From positions 186,001 to 250,000 of the forward strand of contig OZ037915.1 of NCBI GenBank assembly GCA_964035575.1: a stretch of DNA of 64,000 nt. The letters are read 5' to 3'. Positions 40,231 to 50,125 of this stretch are shown here, in pieces; the first letter of the stretch is position 1; each line of letters starts with the position of its first letter. This DNA is from Rhynchopus sp. YZ270_cl-10 (taxonomy: Eukaryota; Euglenozoa; Diplonemea; Diplonemida; Diplonemidae). Below the pieces are notes generated by a model. The model had not been told where the DNA came from. It saw only the letters and a program-made list of their open reading frames with translations, and did no database searches. The translations under genes and the position numbers were made by a program.

Positions 40231-42513
40231 CTACTTTTTAAAAAAGTACTTTTCCAAACCGTGTTTAGGGAGTCCCCAAAACGGTACTTTAAACTGTAAT
40301 TTAGCTAACACAGCCTTGCTGCATTTCTTCTTTCCACAGATAGTAGGAGAACATCCACGAAGGAAATCCTTCCCCACCTCCAAGACATTACTCAAGGGAG
40401 AGAGATCAAGTTGTTTCAGCGAAGAACAGTCGTCCAGGAACTGATCCTCAATCACGCTCACATTGAGCAAGCCAGAGAGATTAAGTTCTTCCAAAGCTGT
40501 ACACTTCTCAAGGAAGCAGGAATCAATCGCAGTCACTCTCACAAAGGGAGAGAGATCAAGTTGTTTCAGAGAAGTACACTTGTACAGGAACGACTTCTCA
40601 ATAGCTGTGATATTGCACAAGGGAGTGAGATCAAGTTCCTTCAAAGATTTGCACAACGCAAGAAAGTGAGTGTCAACTGAAGTGACACCACTAAAGGGCG
40701 AAAGATCAAGTTGTGTCAGAGAAGTGCACCCGAAAAGAAACGACCCCTTAATGGCTGTGATATTGCTCAATGGAGTGAGATCAAGTTCCTTCAAAGATCT
40801 GCAGAACGCAAGAAAGCAGGCGCCAACTGAAGTGACTCCACTAAAGGGAGAAAGATCAAGTTGTGTCAGAGAAGTGCACTCATACAGGAACCAGTCCTGA
40901 ATCACTGTGACCCTGCTCAAGGGAGAGAGATCAAGTTCTGTCAGCGAAGAACACTGGAACAAGAACTGATTATTAATCACTCTCACATTGAGCAAGCCAG
41001 AGAGATTAAGTTCTTCCAAAGCTGTACAACTCTGAAGAAAGTAGTCATCAATCGCAGTCACTCTCACAAAGGGAGAGAGATCAAGTTGTTTCAGCGAAGT
41101 GCACCAGCCAAGAAACGCCTCCTTAATAGCTGTGATATTGCTCAAGGGAGTGAGATCAAGTTCCTTCAAAGCTTTGCAGCCATGAAGGAAGTACGTCCCA
41201 ACTGAAGTGACACTGGTCAAACCAGAGATGTCAAGTACTTCCAAGCTGGTGCAATCCTGCAGAAATCCCTCCCCAATCGAAGCGATGCCAGACACAGCGC
41301 TGAGATCAAGACGTACGAAAGCTGCTCCTGAGAAGAACTTGTTTGGAATAGCAGTCGCAACACCTGCCTGAAGAAGCAAACAAGCCACCTTCGCATCCGT
41401 CACTTCCGCCAACCTCGCTGCTGTCAGGTTTCTCTCACCCAATGCATCAAGTGCTGCAATGGCCACCTGCTCCTTCGCCTGCAGCTTCAGCAAAATCCTG
41501 TCAGCACTCAGCTGTGTCATGTCCTCTCCTTCTCCCACCACCTCACCCCTGATACACATCCCAAAGCTGTTTCCAGGCAACTTTGTTGCAGACGCCACCT
41601 TCCGACGCAAGTCACACACCGTGTCATCCACACTCACCTCAATCAAGTGTTCCACTCCATCCACACCCTCCACAAGCACAGGCACCACAAGTCCCAACCT
41701 CTGGCCAAGAGCGTCGTGCACGTCCGACACAGGCAGCGTCAGGGAAAACTCTGCGTGTGGGTATGCAGCACCCACAAGGCGGTGGCGGTCTCTGCACGCT
41801 GCCATGCTGTCGATGTTCCGCACAACGGCCTGCGACTCTGTTGCCGCACGCAGCGCCTGGTCGTCCCCAAGCAGGCACACCTGCTCGCACTCGTCAATCA
41901 TGTGTTCTGCCTTCGCAACAAACGTCTTCAGCGCACACACCTGCCCTGCAGCACTCAGTGCCTGTGTGAGGAAGCTCCGTGTCAACACCTCCTCACACAC
42001 GACGTTGCTGCGCCACACATCCTCACCCATCAACAGGTGTCCGACGTGTGTCTGCAGGAGAAGGTCTTTGTACCTGGCCTCTGGGGGTTCGACTGCCTCA
42101 AGCACACAGCACTTCTCATCTGCAGCAGCCCGCTGCTTCGTCAGGTCTGCCGCGTGTGAGCGCAGGATGCAGCACTGGCGTGCAACGTACTCAGAGATTT
42201 CGATTGTGTTGTGTCCCGCATGTTCACGCCTCTCACAGCGGACACAGATCATTGCGTCTCCACACGCAGGGTCTTCACAGACAAGGTGCAGCTTGAACTC
42301 TGGGTGCAGTGCACAGTTCGACGATGCCCCGTACGAAGTGGCAGAAGCAAGATGCATCTCACGGTCGCGTGGCCTTGGGTGCAGAGCTTCGAAGCAGGCA
42401 GGCTTGTCGCAGAAGAACAGTTCTTTGCAGTGTCCACACTGCAGCTGTGCAGGTGCCGAACAGTTCTCACACAAAGGCATCTGTGGTGCGGTGGGCTCCA
42501 TGTCACAGCCCAT
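40231..42513 (-). CDS. B-box/LRR protein, paralogue D (760 aa), longest LRR array
   Basis: Both zinc modules, the helical region and an intact ubiquitin-like domain are followed by 13 LRRs, the largest number in the family. The C-terminus extends past the usual CSKAVL cap by ~20 residues (FKVPFWGLPKHGLEKYFFKK) because the usual stop position is read through; E shares this tail. LRR types alternate in an order showing internal duplication (CTSLKQLDLSPFVRVT, then LEELNLSGLLNVRVI, and so on). Confidence 0.88.
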   Translation of the reverse strand: MGCDMEPTAPQMPLCENCSAPAQLQCGHCKELFFCDKPACFEALHPRPRDREMHLASATSYGASSNCALHPEFKLHLVCEDPACGDAMICVRCERREHAGHNTIEISEYVARQCCILRSHAADLTKQRAAADEKCCVLEAVEPPEARYKDLLLQTHVGHLLMGEDVWRSNVVCEEVLTRSFLTQALSAAGQVCALKTFVAKAEHMIDECEQVCLLGDDQALRAATESQAVVRNIDSMAACRDRHRLVGAAYPHAEFSLTLPVSDVHDALGQRLGLVVPVLVEGVDGVEHLIEVSVDDTVCDLRRKVASATKLPGNSFGMCIRGEVVGEGEDMTQLSADRILLKLQAKEQVAIAALDALGERNLTAARLAEVTDAKVACLLLQAGVATAIPNKFFSGAAFVRLDLSAVSGIASIGEGFLQDCTSLEVLDISGLTSVTSVGTYFLHGCKALKELDLTPLSNITAIKEAFLGWCTSLKQLDLSPFVRVTAIDDYFLQSCTALEELNLSGLLNVRVINNQFLFQCSSLTELDLSPLSRVTVIQDWFLYECTSLTQLDLSPFSGVTSVGACFLAFCRSLKELDLTPLSNITAIKGSFLFGCTSLTQLDLSPFSGVTSVDTHFLALCKSLKELDLTPLCNITAIEKSFLYKCTSLKQLDLSPFVRVTAIDSCFLEKCTALEELNLSGLLNVSVIEDQFLDDCSSLKQLDLSPLSNVLEVGKDFLRGCSPTICGKKKCSKAVLAKLQFKVPFWGLPKHGLEKYFFKK

Positions 42514-42599
42514 GTTGTGTCCTTCAAAGCAAGGGGAGGGGAGGGAAGGGAAGGTCTCTGTGGGTTGTGGTGTCGTGAATGTTATGAATCCCCCTTGCC

Positions 42600-42950
42600 A
42601 TGGGGCTGAAGGAGATGATGGACCTCGCGACCCGGCTGGGGGTCTGGGATCTGGGGTTCCCTGTGAAACGGGAAGACCTGGCCCGAATCACGGTTGAGCT
42701 GGTGAAGAAGGGGAAACGACCTGAGATGTCCAGTTTGCGGTGTCGGGTTTCAGCCCGGGAACAACGGCGGCGGCAGTGAAGGAATCGCTGGTGGGCGTGG
42801 ACTGAGAAGTGGAACCTCTGCGGACGATCCCGGGGTGGAGGTGGGTGGTGCGGACGCAGGTGGATCCGCTGTCGTGGGCCACGGGCATGGAGGGGAACTC
42901 TCCACAGAAGGGGTTACTGTAAGCCAGAGCTGCGTTTTCTTTCCTTACTG
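42600..42950 (-). pseudogene. Fragment of an unidentified upstream gene
   Basis: On the minus strand it encodes SNPFCGEFPSMPVAHDSGST, then VRTTHLHPGIVRR and STPTSDSFTAAAVVPG before a stop at 42688. It is homologous to 46195-46370 upstream of LRR gene E. It looks like the 3' end of some gene duplicated with the LRR gene. A plus-strand frame (GLKEMMDLATRLGVWDLGF) is also protein-like, so the coding strand is uncertain. Confidence 0.35.
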
Positions 42951-42984
42951 CAAAAACTCTCTCTTTTTTAATTGCTTTGGTTTT

Positions 42985-43108
42985 GGTTGAGACACATCAA
43001 TGGTGTCGGTTCTGTGGAATCACTGAACCACCCATATCCTGTATCACATCGTTATTTATTCTTTCCCTGCGTTGACTGCAGGAAAGTTCGCGAACTATCG
43101 CGACCAGG
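42985..43108. repeat. Structured repeat R, copy 3 (diverged)
   Basis: Only about half to two-thirds of positions match copies 1 and 2, yet all four stems persist: GACAC/GTGTC (42991-43007), GGTTCTGTG/CACTGAACC (43008-43029), CCTGC/GCAGG (43066-43082) and TCGCGA/TCGCGA (43088-43103), followed by the shared GACCAGGA. Confidence 0.6.
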
Positions 43109-43148
43109 AATGGGATTTTTCAAACAATAAAGGCAAATGACGCTTAAG

Positions 43149-43448
43149 TCAATCATAACACAAAATTATCAGGGGAAGAGCAACATCCCCACGCAGAGTG
43201 TGTGTCTTTGTCGTCGGGAGGTTGTGGGCAGGGGGTAGTGTGGGGGAGGTGGTCGCCTGCCTGCCTCGCTTCTTATTGTACGCACAGAGCAACGCCCAGG
43301 CACGCTCCTCTGCTTCCATCAGCATGGCGCGTGCGCTGAGCTCCTGGGACGTTACCTTGGCTGTTGCCTTATACACCCCAGGGAGAGACACGGAGTGCAT
43401 CGCCATGCTCTGCCAGCAAGACGCGAGGTGTTCTTGCATGAGTGTCAT
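43149..43448 (-). pseudogene. Truncated copy of the IQ-motif gene 5' end
   Basis: The first ~80 codons, start context and acceptor tract are nearly identical to 39243-39497 (for instance LPGVYKATAKVTSQELSARA). After THTL the sequence becomes unrelated and soon stops. The homology extends through the leader to ~43866. It marks the duplicated unit together with LRR gene E. Confidence 0.85.
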
Positions 43449-43899
43449 TTTGCTGTATTGTTTGGAAAGAAAAGGGGGGAAATGTGGAGGGGAAATGGGT
43501 TTTTGTGTCTCCCCCAAAAGGGGACCCCCTGGAAGTATTTGTGTAGTGGGAGAGGGAAATGGGAAATGGGAAATTGAAACCGCACCCTACTTTTCCTTTT
43601 TATGTTTTCCCCCCCACCCCCACCCCCGAGAACAATAAAGCAATAAAAGACAATAAAGACACAAAGGGAGAGATTGTGAAACGCACAACACCCAAAAACA
43701 AGATCAGTATCTTGGCCACCTCAGCTTTGCTGATGATTTCATACGCCCCCTTCTTTCAACCGTTACAGTCGACTACTACAGCGCGGGCTTTCCGCGTGCA
43801 CGACCGAGCGTTCGGTCACTACCGATATTTCGGCACTATAATTGACACTCTGTCAGTAACACCCATAAACCTGCAATAATACAAATGACCACAAAAATA

Positions 43900-46032
43900 C
43901 TACTTTAAAAAAAAGTACTTTTCCAAACCGTGTTTAGGGAGTCCCCAAAACCGTACTTTAAACCGTAATTTCGCTAACACAGCCTTGCTGCATTTCTTCT
44001 TTCCACAGATAGTAGGAGAACATCCACGAAGGAAATCCTTCCCCACCTCCAAGACATTACTCAAGGGAGAGAGATCAAGTTCTGTCAGCGAAGAACAGTG
44101 TAACAGGAACTGATCCTTAATCACTCTCACATTGAGCAAGCCAGAGAGATTAAGTTCTTCCAAAGCTTTGCACCGTTCAAGGAAGTAGAAATCAATCGCA
44201 GTCACTCTCACAAAGGGAGAGAGATCAAGTTGTTTCAGCGAAGTGCACCCGCAAAGAAACGACCCCTTAATGGCTGTGATATTGCACAAGGGAGTGAGAT
44301 CAAGTTCCTTCAAAGATCTGCAGTACGCAAGAAAGCAGGCGCCAACTGAAGTGACTGCACTAAAGGGCGAAAGATCAAGTTGTGTCAGAGAAGTGCACTC
44401 CCACAGGAACGTGCTCGGAATTACTGTGACCCTGCTCAAGGGAGAGAGATCAAGTTCTGTCAGCGAAGAACAGTTGTACAAGAACTGATCCTTAATCACT
44501 CTCACATTGAGCAAGCCAGAGAGATTAAGTTCTTCCAAAGCTGTACAACTCTGAAGAAAATATTCATCAATCGCAGTTACTCTCACAAAGGGAGAGAGAT
44601 CAAGTTGTTTCAGCGAAGTGCACCAGCCAAGAAACGCCTCCTTAATAGCTGTGATATTGCTCAAGGGAGTGAGATCAAGTTCTTTCAAAGCTTTGCAGCC
44701 ATGAAGGAAGTACGTCCCAACTGAAGTGACACTGGTAAAACCAGAGATGTCAAGTACTTCCAAGCTGGTGCAATCCTGCAGAAATCCCTCCCCAATCGAA
44801 GCGATGCCAGACACAGCGCTGAGATCAAGACTCACGAAAGTTGCTCCTGATAAGAACTTCTTTGGAATCGCAGTCGCAACACCTGCCTGAAGAAGCAAAC
44901 AAGCCACCTCCGCATCCGTCACTTCCGCCAACCTCGCTGCTGTCAGGTTTCTCTCACCCAATGCATCAAGTGCTGCAATGGCCACCTGCTCCTTCGCCTG
45001 CAGCTTCAGCAAAATCCTGTCAGCACTCAGCTGTGTCATGTCCTCTCCTTCTCCCACCACCTCACCCCTGATACACATCCCAAAGCTGTTTCCAGGCAAC
45101 TTTGTTGCAGACGCCACCTTCCGACGCAAGTCACACACCGTGTCATCCACACTCACCTCAATCAAGTGTTCCACTCCATCCACACCCTCCACAAGCACAG
45201 GCACCACAAGTTCCAACCTCTGGCCAAGAGCGTCGTGCACGTCCGACACAGGCAGCGTCAGGGAAAACTCTGCGTGTGGGTATGCAGCACCCACAAGGCG
45301 GTGGCGGTCTCTGCACGCTGCCATGCTGTCGATGTTCCGCACAACGGCCTGCGACTCTGTTGCCGCACGCAGCGCCTGGTCGTCCCCAAGCACGCACACC
45401 TGCTCGCACTCGTCAATCACGTGTTCTGCCTTCGCAACAAACGTCTTCAGCGCACACACCTGCCCTGCAGCACTCAGTGCCTGTGTGAGGAAGCTCCGTG
45501 CCAAGACCTCCTCACACACGACGTTGCTGCGCCACACATCCTCACCCATCAACAGGTGTCCGACGTGTGTCTGCAGGAGAAGGTCTTTGTACCTGGCCTC
45601 TGGGGGTTCGACTGCCTCAAGCACACGGCACTTCTCATCTGCAGCAGCCCGCTGCTTCGTCAGGTCTGCCGCGTGTGAGCGCAGGATGCAGCGCTGGCGT
45701 GCAACGTACTCAGAGATTTCGATTGTGCTGTGTCCCGCATGTTCACGATTCTCACAGCGGACACAGATCATTGCGTCTCCACACGCAGGGTCTTCACAGA
45801 CAAGGTGCAGCTTGAACTCTGGGTGCAGTGCACAGTTCAACGATGCCCCGTACGAAGTGGCAGAAGCAAGATGCATCTCACGGTCACGTGCCCTTGGGTG
45901 CAGAGCTTCGAAGCAGGCAGGCTTGTCGCAGAAGAACAGTTCTTTGCAGTGTCCACACTGCAGCTGTGCAGGTGCCGAACAGCTCTCACACAAAGGCATC
46001 TGTGGTGCGGTGGGCTCCATGTCACAGCCCAT
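43900..46032 (-). CDS. B-box/LRR protein, paralogue E (710 aa), ubiquitin-like domain intact
   Basis: Start chosen at MGCDMEPTAPQ, conserved in all five paralogues and preceded by the family pyrimidine tract (46043-46075) and AG. It has both zinc modules, helical segment, ubiquitin-like domain and 11 LRRs, and shares D's extended tail (GLPKHGLEKYFFLK). Uniquely, the frame stays open 179 codons upstream, joining it to the gene fragment at 46195-46569. If an upstream start were used, this would be an 889-residue fusion; the intervening pyrimidine tract argues against it. Confidence 0.87.
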   Translation of the reverse strand: MGCDMEPTAPQMPLCESCSAPAQLQCGHCKELFFCDKPACFEALHPRARDREMHLASATSYGASLNCALHPEFKLHLVCEDPACGDAMICVRCENREHAGHSTIEISEYVARQRCILRSHAADLTKQRAAADEKCRVLEAVEPPEARYKDLLLQTHVGHLLMGEDVWRSNVVCEEVLARSFLTQALSAAGQVCALKTFVAKAEHVIDECEQVCVLGDDQALRAATESQAVVRNIDSMAACRDRHRLVGAAYPHAEFSLTLPVSDVHDALGQRLELVVPVLVEGVDGVEHLIEVSVDDTVCDLRRKVASATKLPGNSFGMCIRGEVVGEGEDMTQLSADRILLKLQAKEQVAIAALDALGERNLTAARLAEVTDAEVACLLLQAGVATAIPKKFLSGATFVSLDLSAVSGIASIGEGFLQDCTSLEVLDISGFTSVTSVGTYFLHGCKALKELDLTPLSNITAIKEAFLGWCTSLKQLDLSPFVRVTAIDEYFLQSCTALEELNLSGLLNVRVIKDQFLYNCSSLTELDLSPLSRVTVIPSTFLWECTSLTQLDLSPFSAVTSVGACFLAYCRSLKELDLTPLCNITAIKGSFLCGCTSLKQLDLSPFVRVTAIDFYFLERCKALEELNLSGLLNVRVIKDQFLLHCSSLTELDLSPLSNVLEVGKDFLRGCSPTICGKKKCSKAVLAKLRFKVRFWGLPKHGLEKYFFLK

Positions 46033-46096
46033 GTTGTGTCCTTCAAAGCAAGGGGAGGGGAGGGAAGGGAAGGTCTCTGTGGGTTGTGGTGTCGTG

Positions 46097-46576
46097 AATG
46101 TTATGAATCCCCCTCGCCATGGGGCTGAAGGAGATGATGGACCTCGCGACCCGGCTGGGGGTCTGGGTGTGTGTGTGTGTGGCTGAGCTGGTGAAGAAGG
46201 GGAAACGCTAAGATGTCTCTCCATGTCCGGTGTCCAGTTTGGTTTAAGCCCGGGAGCAACGGCGGCGGCAGTGAAGGAATCGCTGGTGGGCGTGGACTGG
46301 GAGGTGGAACGTCTGCGGACGATCCCGGGGTGGAGGTGGGTGGTGCGGACGTGAAGGAACCCGAACGAGTTATGCATCCGCAAAGATGAGCATCCAAGCG
46401 AAAGAGGAGGTCGGGAGCTGGGGTCGACAAGTCCTGCAGCACCCTCCTTCGACACAATCACAAAACAGGTGCCCGACTGGATGTACGTGAAGCAGCGTGG
46501 GTCCGTCAGGATTGAGGTGCTTGCTGTCGGGTCGTGACTTCGGGCCTCCCGTCCGTGTGGACGTCGCATACCCCAT
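46097..46576 (-). pseudogene. Duplicated gene fragment, open into LRR gene E
   Basis: 46195-46370 matches 42690-42880. The more 5' part (SILTDPRCFTYIQSGTCFVI) is absent at 42.9 kb. Relative to the D copy, a GT-rich dinucleotide run near 46168-46180 replaces sequence containing the stop. Parent gene unknown. A pyrimidine-rich stretch and AG precede an ATG at 46576, so it may be an expressed small gene. Confidence 0.35.
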
Positions 46577-47419
46577 CTCTACGGAGGGTAGGTTGGGTGA
46601 GGCAGAAAAGGAATGTGGATGTGTGAGAGTGAGAAATAAGAATTGAAATATAAACCCCCTGGTTCGCTTTTGTTTTGTTGTGGACTACGCACTTCGGACA
46701 CTGTTTATACAGCGAAAGCCAGCCTGGGTTTCCATTGTTCATTTATTGTCAACATTTTTGTTCTTCAAAAATGTGAGTAAAAAATGAACGCAGGAAACAA
46801 AGAAGAAAAGCAGATAATATGACCCGAAGCCTCTCGTGCTTAGTCAGAAACAAAACCAGTGGAGCTTTTTTCTATCTTTCGTGGACGCTTCTAAATAAAA
46901 AAAAAATGTTTTTGTTTGATTTTTCGATTACACATCACTAGATAGTAGACACGATGTTTCCTTCACAGGATCCTTAAAATAGCACAATAGAAGGAGAACA
47001 CCTCATAAGAAAGCTTGACAAGATGAACCTAAATCCTCTAATGCTTTTACGTCACCTGGAAAAGAAGGGCAAGCAACACAACTATATAATTTTTACAAAA
47101 AACAAATGTACAAAAGGAAAACTCTATACCCCCTTTTCCCCCTCCTCCCCCCCATCCAAATACCTATCCCACAAGGGGTCTTTTCTTTAACCAAAATCCG
47201 ACCTTATCAGAACACCTCATTTGACATTGAAAATCGCAAGACTTCTTTCCAATGGTTTTATTTCCCTTACGTTGATAACGTTGCAGATCGTCTCCATCGC
47301 GTCAGCACTCTGGTCAAGCAATATCGGAAAATATGAGTTCTTCAAGATTTACCTTATTTTTCCTCTAAGAAAACGGTACAAAAAAAAAGGTGAACTGAAG
47401 GAAGACCCCCCCTTTTTTT
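46577..47419. other. Spacer with two hairpin repeats, no gene seen
   Basis: 46818-46850 and 47021-47060 belong to the AAGATGANCCTAAGCC family with a CTAAGC/GCTTAG-type hairpin (best copy at 63613-63650). Otherwise AT-rich. Confidence 0.45.
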
Positions 47420-49006
47420 TCAGTACCCTGCTCTCCTGTGCATCGGAGACATAGAACGGCGTTGGCCTCCCCCTTGGGACGCACCCCTTGGCGAAGCAGA
47501 CCCTTGACGTGCCCCTGCCAGCTCCCATTCAAGAATGCGTCGTGCCGCCGCTTCTGCCTCCGTCGCAGAAAGCTGCCCAAGCACAGTGTACGCCGCACCA
47601 CTGCCTCCACGGACACCACCACGCGGGGAGCCCTGTGTATGGGAAACAAGCTGTGCCGCCAAGGCGGTGGCGTCCTTTTGAGAGGAGACACCACGCAGTC
47701 TGGATGGTGATGTGTCGTGCCGTGTACTCCCGACGGACTGCATCCGTGGAGGAGAGCTTTGTACAGGAACGTTAATCCCTTCAGACTGCAGAATATGTCT
47801 TGCCGCAGCCTCTGCACGACCCGGGTCGGTCTGCGACTTCGCGACCCAAGAGTTCTTTTCTAATAGCTGCGCCGCAATCTGCCCTGCCTCTTTAGGCCCC
47901 TGCATGCCCGCCTTTCGTACATTACATCTCGGCAATGTACACACCGGGCCTCCAACCCCAAACCCCACAGAAATATGCGTCGCACTGCACAGTGCATTTA
48001 CTACAGCGGGGTACCACCCTGGCGCATCGTTCGCCCACCCCCTCGGGGAGGGTTCGGTACCAGGCTCCCACCATGCAAGAACGTTTTCGCCTGGTGTGAA
48101 AGGGGTTTGGTCTGGTGTGGAGCTAGGTTGGGTTAGCGATGCGCCTCGTTTTCCGACACTGCTCTGTTGTGAAGGGGATGGGGCGCATGGTGTGGTTGCG
48201 TTGTGACGGTCAGATGACTTTGATGGATGACGCTGAGGGGGGAGAACCGCTTCAGAGATGCCTTTCGAGGAACGTTGCTGTTGTGGATCATTTGACACCT
48301 CTTTTTGAAGAAGGGAACGGAGATGGAGAATTTCTGCATTCGCCTTTTTCAGTTCTGCGGAGGGTTGGGTGGCGGTTGTGGTAGAAGTGATATTACGATC
48401 CTTTGTAGCAGCCAACTCTTTCTCCAATTCTGAGATTCGTGCCGTCAATTTTGAGTCCGATTTTGTGGTCTTCTTTTCCTTCAATTTCTTCTCTAACTGC
48501 GCGATCCGATCATTTAATCCCTTGACCTGCTCATCTCCCCCCAATGCATTCGCCTGAATCTGCGCTTCAAGACCTTCCCGAGAAGAGATTTCCGCTTCAA
48601 TTTGGTTCGACAAATCCCGAATCTTCTGCGAAGACGTCTCCACCTCACTACGGAACCCATCGCATTCCTTCTCCCTTCTGGAAAGCCGGAGCGTCAGATT
48701 GTAGTTTTCAAGCTCCAGCTCTTTGATGCGGGTTTCTTCTGCAGTGGGGAGGGGTGCTGCGGAGGTGATGGTTGCGTTGTGTACATCGTCTTCGGCGGGA
48801 AGCATGGTGGTGGTAGTAATCGGCTCTTCCGCAAGATGCTGGTCGGCAGGTGTAATGGGCACTACATGGTCGTCTGAGGCAACACCCCCAGGGCTGCCCT
48901 CACTGAGTGCTTGAGGTTCAGCGTACTCGCTGTTGCCTGCGGGAGATACGTCTGCGTCGCGGGTGCTCAACAAAGGGGAATGCGGTGTCCGGGGTTCAGA
49001 TGACAT
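47420..49006 (-). CDS. Coiled-coil protein (528 aa), unknown function
   Basis: Residues ~1-85 are Ser/Pro/Glu-rich and disordered. About 88-235 is a strong coiled coil (IKELELENYNLTLRLSRREK, IAQLEKKLKEKK). A Ser/Pro-rich linker leads to a compact segment around 303-360 (GENVLAWWEPGTEP, GWYPAVVNALCS, VGFGVGG) that looks like an SH3/Tudor-type barrel. Two similar short helices (GRAEAAARHILQSEG and EAEAAARRILEWE) follow, then a basic Gly/Ser tail. A 5' leader with an AATAG acceptor candidate precedes it. A cytoskeletal adaptor is plausible, not shown. Confidence 0.8.
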   Translation of the reverse strand: MSSEPRTPHSPLLSTRDADVSPAGNSEYAEPQALSEGSPGGVASDDHVVPITPADQHLAEEPITTTTMLPAEDDVHNATITSAAPLPTAEETRIKELELENYNLTLRLSRREKECDGFRSEVETSSQKIRDLSNQIEAEISSREGLEAQIQANALGGDEQVKGLNDRIAQLEKKLKEKKTTKSDSKLTARISELEKELAATKDRNITSTTTATQPSAELKKANAEILHLRSLLQKEVSNDPQQQRSSKGISEAVLPPQRHPSKSSDRHNATTPCAPSPSQQSSVGKRGASLTQPSSTPDQTPFTPGENVLAWWEPGTEPSPRGWANDAPGWYPAVVNALCSATHISVGFGVGGPVCTLPRCNVRKAGMQGPKEAGQIAAQLLEKNSWVAKSQTDPGRAEAAARHILQSEGINVPVQSSPPRMQSVGSTRHDTSPSRLRGVSSQKDATALAAQLVSHTQGSPRGGVRGGSGAAYTVLGQLSATEAEAAARRILEWELAGARQGSASPRGASQGGGQRRSMSPMHRRAGY

Positions 49007-49385
49007 TGTGTGAGAATTTTATAAAAAAATCTCCCTATTTTTTTTTTGGAATGTTTTTGGAGTTGAATGTAGAATGCGGTAATAGAAGAGTTTTAGATAG
49101 GGATGTAATGCAATGTCACAGCTGTTGAAAGGGGGTTGGTTGTCGATAAAGGAACAGTGTTATAAGATGACCCTAAGCTTCTCAGTGCTTCAGTCACCTT
49201 GGTATCGTATTCGTTATCGCGCAGCATGAGCTGCGTGGGTTTCAAAAAGGTATGGCGTTTGGATCAAAGGTTTCTTTATTGCGCTTCCGATAAAATTGCT
49301 TCATATACTAACTATTCTACTGAATAGATGGTATAATAGGGTGCACTAAATGTACCCAAACTTTTTTCGATAATATATATTATTA
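49007..49385. other. Leader and hairpin repeat, no gene
   Basis: 49163-49200 is an AAGATGACCCTAAGC-type hairpin repeat. 49338-49370 matches 296-330 (GTGCACTAAATGTACCC). Confidence 0.45.
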
Positions 49386-49530
49386 TCGTGAATTTATTTT
49401 CCAGTATTTCACGCACAGGTGGAAACAGCCCGAGGGGAAGCATTTTTTCCCGAGGGCGAAGCCCGAGGGGAAAAATGCTTCCCCGAGGGCTGTTTCCACC
49501 TGTAAGTGAAATACTGGTATAAATTCACGA
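49386..49530. repeat. 145-nt near-perfect palindrome
   Basis: Arms 49401-49451 and 49467-49517 are ~50 bp and differ at only a few positions (left begins CCAGTATTTCACGCACAGG), with a ~15-nt centre GAGGGCGAAGCCCGA that is itself palindromic. The outer GTGAATTTAT is also inverted. It would form a long snapback hairpin, as in foldback elements. Confidence 0.85.
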
Positions 49531-49539
49531 AAATATATT

Positions 49540-50125
49540 ATTTTATCTCCAAATGAGACCATGAATTTCACAACCCGTTTTCACGTACAAAGAGAAGAGG
49601 GTGGGGTGGTTCTTTTTATGATGATTTTTGATTCAGTTTTTTGATGTGGAACTCTTAGCGCTACAGCGCCTTGAGCCAGAACTGGTGCAGCGGGTTTGTG
49701 GCGCTTACGCGGCTGTACTTCTGATGAAGATTAGGAAGACGATGACGATGAGTCACTTGTGTTCGTGTCGGACTCACTCTCCACAGGTGCCCTCGCACGT
49801 TTTTGAGGTCTCATTTGGGATTTTTTGATGAAAATTTGGAAAAAAAACGTGTAAATCCGTGGTTTGTGTGATACAGAAAATTAACTCAAAAATGCGTTTG
49901 AGACCCCCAGAATGGCTCAAAATGCCTCTTTTCTGGCTTTAATTGCAAAATTGGGCCTCCAAAAAAATTTTCGAGAGTTCAGTTCTACGATTTTCGACCG
50001 TGAATTTATTTTTTCTGAGCGTGAATTTATTTTTTGAGCGTGAAATACCGGAAAATAAATTCACGCACCTCCTTCACGATTTTGTGAAGGGGCGTGAAAT
50101 TCATGGTCTCAAGCGGGGATAAAAT
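49540..50125. mobile_element. Non-autonomous element with 32-bp TIRs
   Basis: The ends are inverted ATTTTATC followed by TGAGACCATGAATTTCAC (18 bp perfect). The interior includes CGTGAATTTATTTT/AAAATAAATTCACG inverted repeats that resemble the adjacent palindrome. 49640-49830 is GC-richer but has no convincing frame. No transposase. Confidence 0.65.
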
